Assembly (NCBI GenBank): GCA_026008535.1
Contig: BRKX01000007.1
Location: 52,503,001-52,567,000, forward strand
Length of the DNA: 64,000 nt
Reading direction: 5' to 3'
DNA from: Perilla frutescens
Taxonomy: Eukaryota; Streptophyta; Magnoliopsida; Lamiales; Lamiaceae
The translations under genes and the position numbers were made by a program. The stretch's first letter is position 1, and each line of letters begins with the position of its first letter. Of the stretch, positions 58,095-64,000 are shown piece after piece. Below the pieces are notes generated by a model. That model made no database searches. It had not been told where the DNA came from and saw nothing but the letters and a program-made list of their open reading frames with translations.

Positions 58095-59520
58095 TGTTGG
58101 GGTTTTTTCGAATTAAACCACCGCAGGATCATTTGGTTATTCATTAATCCGTGTTCATGCAAATCATAATTTTATGTAACATGCATGTTTATCACAGTCT
58201 AATCAAAAAGCATGCAAAGCATATTCGAATCTAATAAAGCGGAAGACATAGAATCGAATCTACTTACACATCGATAGACGGTCTGTGGACAAGATTAAAG
58301 ATCTAATCTTGCTGTTGAATGAACTGTAGTTGGCGCCACCTAGCATTCAAAATTTCGACCACCACTGTATTCCACTCCAAGATCTTCTGTTGTATTCCCG
58401 GACTGTATCTAGATTCAGAGTGGGCTGAAATCTACTAGATAGAGTTGTGAAATCTATGGATAACTTTGAGAGACTAAGAGGGGCTGATTTCCAATGAATA
58501 ATATCATGAAAATTTCGTGCCCCCCCCTCCCCTTATATATAGGGAGGGGCGAAATTTCATGTTCCAACCCTACTGGGCTTGGGCCTCTATCTCAAGTTCA
58601 ATTGGGCTACAACAGGGATCTAGAAGAATATTAAATTGGCCCACTAATTTATTTAATATCTAATATCCAATAAATCTAGGATATAATTAAATAAATTAAG
58701 TTTTACTTTTATTCCACTAAAGAAGTAAAACTGACCTACCAATTTAATACATATTTACGAATATGCTTTCTCCTTTAGTCCAGCCATTCCCCGTGTTTAA
58801 GATATAATGTTCATTAATTAATTATGTAAGCCTCTGACAGCTATAATTAATTAACATCTAAAACCTTGAGTAGTACCACACAAGCTTTATTCATGTACGG
58901 AATAAATTCCACCTGCAGGGTTTCAACATGAACTTGTGCTTCCTCAAGAGAACATCATCAACCTGGCGCACCAGGACACAGTGCTCATGCATACTGCTCG
59001 AGACATCATGTATACATTGTTATTACCCAAGATATCGAATTCGATCTACGAAAAGATCTCACCCATTGATAAATCAAAGTAATAAACAACGCATACATAT
59101 GCTCGCCAATATCACATGAGTTTAGAACCCGAACTCTGTGGATCTTTATTCTCTCAGTAACTGGGTCAGAGACATAGAATAGTATCCTATCGTGATCCTC
59201 CTCAATACACTAACGAGTGTACTAGAATAATCAGTTAGTCAAGATAAACTAACTTATCAGATTATTCTACGGTGTACCGATGGTGTGTTCAGGACCATCT
59301 AGGCCGTGAGCTCTTTAATACATTACAAGGTTCTAATGATATGATCTTACCGTGTGACTCCCCACACCATATCATCTACAATGTAAGTATATGGAACATT
59401 GCATAAAACAATTATAGAACATAATCTAAATGCAAACAGTGACTGCAATAACTTTCATTTATATCATCATATCATCAGAAAAGTATACAAAGACAACTCT
59501 TCCAGTATACAAAACTAACA
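58095..59520 (-). repeat. Copia C 3' LTR (1,426 bp)
   Basis: Plus-strand TGTTGGGGTTTT...AAAACTAACA. TATA-like box at about 58532-58540 (reverse strand). Confidence 0.93.
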
Positions 59521-59597
59521 ATCTCCCACTTATACTTGAAGCATGTCTTTCAAGCATAATAACTAACTGGCAAACTCTCCAATATAAAACTATCAAC

Positions 59598-62500
59598 TCA
59601 AACTGCGCTACCGGGTCTGCATCTCACTCCCATTTTCTCCGCGTGACCATCAAAGGTCTTAGCCGTCAGGCTCTTCATGAATGGATCAGCCAGGTTGTCC
59701 TCAGATGCAATCTTGACCACCGCCACGTCTCCTCTCTTAACGATTTCTCGTATAAGATGGTACTTTCTCTCTATGTGTTTACTTGCTTGGTGGGCTCTGG
59801 GTTCGTTCGAATTTGCCACTGCACCAGAGTTATCACAGTATATCGTGATAGTCTTAGGCAAATCAGGAACCACGCCCAAGCCCACTAGGAACCCGCGGAG
59901 CCAGACAACCTCTTTTGCAGCCTCAGAAGCAGCTACATACTCAGCTTCCATGGTGGAATCCGCAATGCATTTCTGCTTAATGCTCCTCCATGCGATGGCT
60001 CCACCTCCTAATGTAAACACATAGCCCGAGGTAGACTTACTCTGATCTTTGTCGGATTGAAAATCTGAGTCCGTGTAACCCAAAGGTACTAGACTATCAG
60101 AGCGGAAAACCAATATGTAGTCTCGAGTCCGTTTAAGGTACTTGAGAATGTTTTTGACCGCAGTCCAGTGACCTTGTCCAGGGTTAGACTGATATCTGCT
60201 TACCATGCCAACGACATAGCATATATCAGGCCTAGTGCATAGCATAGCATACATTAAACTTTCCACAACCGAAGCATATGGTACTTTCTTCATTTCCTCT
60301 ATCTCAGACTGTGTTTGGGGACACATTTCCTTGGATAGATGAATTCCATGCCTATAAGGTATAAAACCTTTCTTGGAATATTGCATGCCAAATCTAGGTA
60401 GCACTGTATCGATATAAGTCACCTGGGACAGACATAACATCCTTTTCTGGCGATCACGAATGATCTTGATGCCAAGGACATGTCCGGCTTCACCCAGATC
60501 CTTCATATCGAACTGCTCGGACAACCACACCCTAATGTTTGATAACGTCTTCTTACTGTTTCCAATAAGCAAGATGTCATCAACATAAAGTACGAGGAAT
60601 GCCACCACATTTCCGTCACATTTCTTGTACACACAGCTCTCATCCGGACTTTGCAAGAATCCATATGACTGGATAACCTCATCAAATCGGATGTTCCAAG
60701 ACCTCGATGCCTGCTTAAGTCCATAAATGGATCTCTTAAGCTTACACACCAAGTGCTCTTGGCCTTTAGCAATGAATCCCTCTGGTTGTTTCATGTGAAT
60801 GTTTTCCTCAAGACTTCCGTTTAGGAAAGCTGTCTTGACATCCATCTTCCAGATCTCATAATCCAAATGAGCGGCAATAGACAAGAGAATCCGGATTGAC
60901 TTATGCATGGCTACCGGCGAAAAGGTTTCCTCATAATCGATCCCTTCTTTCTAAGTATACCCTTTTGCCACCAATCTAGCTTTGAAGGTTTCAACCTTCC
61001 CATCAGATCCTCTCTTGCGCTTGTAGATCCACTTACAGCCAATGGGTTTTACCCCATCTAGTGGTTCTACAAGTTCCCAGACTTGATTGTCATCCATAGA
61101 TCCAATCTCAGACTCCATTGCAGTTTTCCAAGAATCTGCATCTTTATCTCGAATTGCCTCGTCATAGGTCCTGGGATCCAATTCATTGAGACCCTCTGGG
61201 AAATCTGAAGCCTCTCCCAGACCAATGAATCTATCAGGTTGGCGTACAACCCTCCCACTGCGACGAGGCAGTTCCTGTACTTCTATGACACATTGTGCAG
61301 TGTTTGGTGGTTCCTCTTCTTATACAACTGGTGTAGGATTCGATCCACCCCTTAACTCCTCAAGAATGATGTGACTCCTTGGTTTGTGGTTTATGACATA
61401 GTCTTCCTCTAAGAATCGAGCATTGGTGCTAACAATGATCTTCTGATCCTTAGGACTATAAAACAAACCACCTTTCGTTCATCTAGGATATCCAACGAAC
61501 AGCCTTACATCAGTACGAGGAGCCAGCTTATCAGCTTCCTTGTCCAACACGTGTGCTGGGCTACCCCAAATCCGAATATGGTTCAAACTGGGCTTTCGTC
61601 CAGTCCATAGTTCTGTGGGTGTAGCAGGAACTGATTTCGATGGAACCAAGTTAAGAATATAAGCTGCTGTTTCCAGGGCATATCCCCAGAACGAAATAGG
61701 CAACTCAGAATAACTCATCATCGATCTAATCATCTCTAACAATGTACGATTCCTTCTTTCCGCCACGCCATTCTGCTGTGGCGTTCCAGGCGCAGTCAAC
61801 TGGGATGTAATCCCACTCTCTGCCATGTAATCCCTAAATTCACTTGAGAGGTACTCGCCACCACGATCGGAACGTAGTGACTTGATACTTCTGCCTGTTC
61901 GTTTCTCCGCTTCCGTCTTAAACTCTTTGAATTTCTCAAAGCATTCAGACTTGCGATGTAACAGGTAGATATAACTGTATCTAGAGTAATCATCAATGAG
62001 AGTGATGAAATACTCGAACCCTCCTTGAGATTGAACTGACATAGGGCCGCATAGGTCAGAGTGAATCAAATCTAATAGCCCTTCGGATCTATTTCCTTTT
62101 GACTGGAAAGGACGCTTGGTCATTTTACCTTCCAAACAGGATTCACACAAAGGAAACGATTCCAGTACCAAAGAAGACAATGGTCCATCATTTACAAGCC
62201 TTTGTATCCTCTTAAGGTTAATATGACCTAGCCTTAGATGCCAAAGATAGGTTTGATTCAATTCCGAAGGTTCTTTTCTCTTGTTAGGGTTTGTGATCGA
62301 TGTATTCAACAGTTGTCTTTGCGTAGTGTTTTCAGTTGGTTTAAGAAAGTATAAGTGTCCATCCAATGTGCCAGAACAGATAAAATGTTTACCACTAAAG
62401 ATAACTACTTTGTTATCAAAAGAAACAGAATATCCATCCATAATGAATTTAGAAACTGAAATCAAGTTTCGCCTAAAACCAGGCACATAAAGACAATCTT

Positions 62501-63548
62501 TCAAAACCAAAGTTCTATCACTACTGAAAGGTAAAACAACATCTCCCACTACAATAGCCGCCACTCTCATAGCATTGCCCATGTAGACGGTGATCTCATG
62601 CTCACTCAGCTGTCTTTTTACCAGGAACCCCTATAAAGACATGCAAACATGATCAGTAGCTCCAGTATCTACTACCCATGACTGGGTAGAACAAGTTGCT
62701 AAACATGTTTCCACAACCAGAGTGTGAGATGTACCTCTCTTCTTCTTCTTGTTAGGACACGCCGCCTTCCAGTGACCTGGTTGGCCGCACTTGAAGCACT
62801 TAGTCTTCGACTTAAATTCCTCGGGAGGAATCTTTGCCTTTGGCTTCTTCACCTTAGGTGCCTCATCTGCAGCCTTCTTAGGTGCGTTTCTCTTCTTCCT
62901 TTTTCCACCAGAAGAAGACGCTCCTTTTTCAACTATGTGGGCCTCAGGATTGCTCTTTTGGAGCAATTCAGCCGCCTGAAGATCTATGAGCAGTTCAGTC
63001 AGGCTGACATCCCTTTTAATCATGTTAAAATTCAGCCTGAACTGCTCAAACTTCGAAGACAAGCTATGAAGAACAATGTCGATTTGAGAGTCGCCATCTA
63101 GCTCTCCACCCAAGGTCTCGATCTCAGATAAATACCCCATCATCATGAGAACGTGATCCCTAACAGGTGTGGAGTCAGACATTCTCGCATCCATTAGCTT
63201 CTTCATTGCCAAATGGCGTGCCGAGCGGTTCTGATGACCGAATAGCTGCTTAAGGTTGTACATGATATCATAAGCGGTTTTCATAGGCTCATGCTGATGT
63301 TACAACACACTTGACATAGATGCCAAGATGTAACAGTGCGCTATCTCATTAGACCTAAGCTACTTATCATATGCAACCTTTTGGGCTTCGTCAGAACCCT
63401 CATCTAGCGTCTGAGGACAAACCTCTTCAAGCACAAACTTGTGTCCCTCAGCAACAAGAACTAAGTTAAGGTTACGAATCCAGTCATTGTAGTTTTCACC
63501 GACAAGTTTGTTTTCTTTGAGGATTGAGGACAGATTGGAGAGTGCCAT
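59598..63548 (-). pseudogene. Copia C gag-pol polyprotein, six nonsense codons
   Basis: About 1,316 codons from ATG 63548 (MALSNLSSILKENKLVGENY), normal for the superfamily. Gag includes MSDSTPVRDHVLMMMGYLSE and the knuckle CFKCGQPGHWKAAC (about 62795-62755). Protease has WVVDTGATDHVC (about 62665). Integrase has the zinc motif (HLRLGH through CESC) and core residues SDRGGEYLS and TPQQNGVAERRNRT. RT has YVDDILLIG (60590-60561). RNase H has YTDSDF, MEAEYVA and YCDNSGAVA. In-frame stops at 63360, 63300, 62631, 61479, 61320 and 60951. Five are explained by C-to-T or G-to-A at Gln or Trp codons; 61479 replaces a Gly codon. Confidence 0.95.
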
Positions 63549-64000
63549 TGATGATATGAAATAACTGAAATTAAACATGCAGTACAGTCACAAAACACGT
63601 TTAGGATAAACAGTATATAATCGAAAGCCTCATAAAAATTATATACTTTTCCACCGACACTTTAAAAACATCTTTTATAAGCCACGATAGTGTGGACGTT
63701 TATAAAAAACATCTTTAAATAGGTTAAACCTTTAATTTGCCTCCAGTTGAGTTTCCTTACAACAAGCAAATTAATAGCCGGATAATTAACACGGTCATGT
63801 AATCGTCTAACTGATAAGCCACGATCGTGTGGACGTTTATCAATAAATTACATCTAAGTGTGCACACCATTATCTTCACACCAAGATCACTACTCGAATT
63901 TAACCGCTCCAGATGGAGGAGTCAGTTAGTCCTAATAGTGTTCTACAGCTATCCTTTTAGGAGATTTAATTTCTAAAGAAATCTGTGATATGACACATCC
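63549..64000 (-). other. Copia C leader (partial)
   Basis: Homologous to 38693-39140 in copia B. Two copies of the GTGTGGACGTTTAT motif lie near 63690 and 63830. No ORF supported. Confidence 0.85.

Larger units (their letters stand above)
58095..64000 (-). mobile_element. Copia C: Ty1/copia element running off the window
   Basis: 3' LTR 58095-59520, purine tract 59521-59533, gag-pol 59598-63548, leader from 63549 to the window end. It is the best preserved copia copy: one continuous frame with six nonsense codons and no frameshift. Its 5' LTR and target duplication lie beyond the window. Confidence 0.93.

Overview
The window looks like heterochromatic, transposon-dense DNA from a flowering plant, probably a eudicot. 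The evidence is chromodomain Ty3/gypsy (Tekay/Del-like) elements, Ty1/copia elements with about 1.4 kb LTRs, a plant-type BED-finger hAT transposon, and iMet-type primer binding sites. I see no host gene, tRNA, rRNA or CRISPR array. Nearly every base can be assigned to a transposable element, and every coding region is broken.

Layout. (1) 1-11784: a decayed plus-strand Tekay-like element with about 3.08 kb LTRs. Its 5' LTR is cut by the window edge, and a truncated tandem third LTR follows the 3' LTR. (2) 11785-15600: a hAT transposon whose transposase carries a few stops and one frameshift. (3) 15601-20116: copia element A (plus), lacking its 5' half and split by a solo LTR (17054-18122, TSD TTGGT). 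(4) 20117-55057: a four-level nest. The oldest host is a minus-strand gypsy element (G). G was hit in gag by two gag-only relatives, D (20710-47443, plus) and E (48234-53169, minus, TSD GAGGT). D's 5' LTR was hit by copia B (21271-42429, minus, TSD TTTAT). Copia B's 3' LTR was hit by a 12.07 kb Tekay element (22542-34606, minus, TSD CCATG), the youngest-looking insertion. A small gag-only element F (43719-45683, with a partial tandem copy) sits in D's gag. (5) 55058-58094: fragments, namely an LTR piece of the element-1 family, a gypsy protease/RT spacer with tandem LTRs, and a copia LTR fragment. (6) 58095-64000: copia C (minus), complete except for the 5' leader and LTR beyond the window.

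The most interesting signals are: a conserved extra ORF upstream of gag in both Tekay elements, of a family I do not recognise; a gag-only family (D/E) whose downstream reading frame is conserved and runs on into U3 of the LTR; a deletion junction with templated filler; conserved hairpins in the copia LTRs; and a strong bias of nonsense mutations toward C-to-T/G-to-A changes, as expected from decay of methylated cytosines. Identity statements are by-eye readings, not computed alignments.
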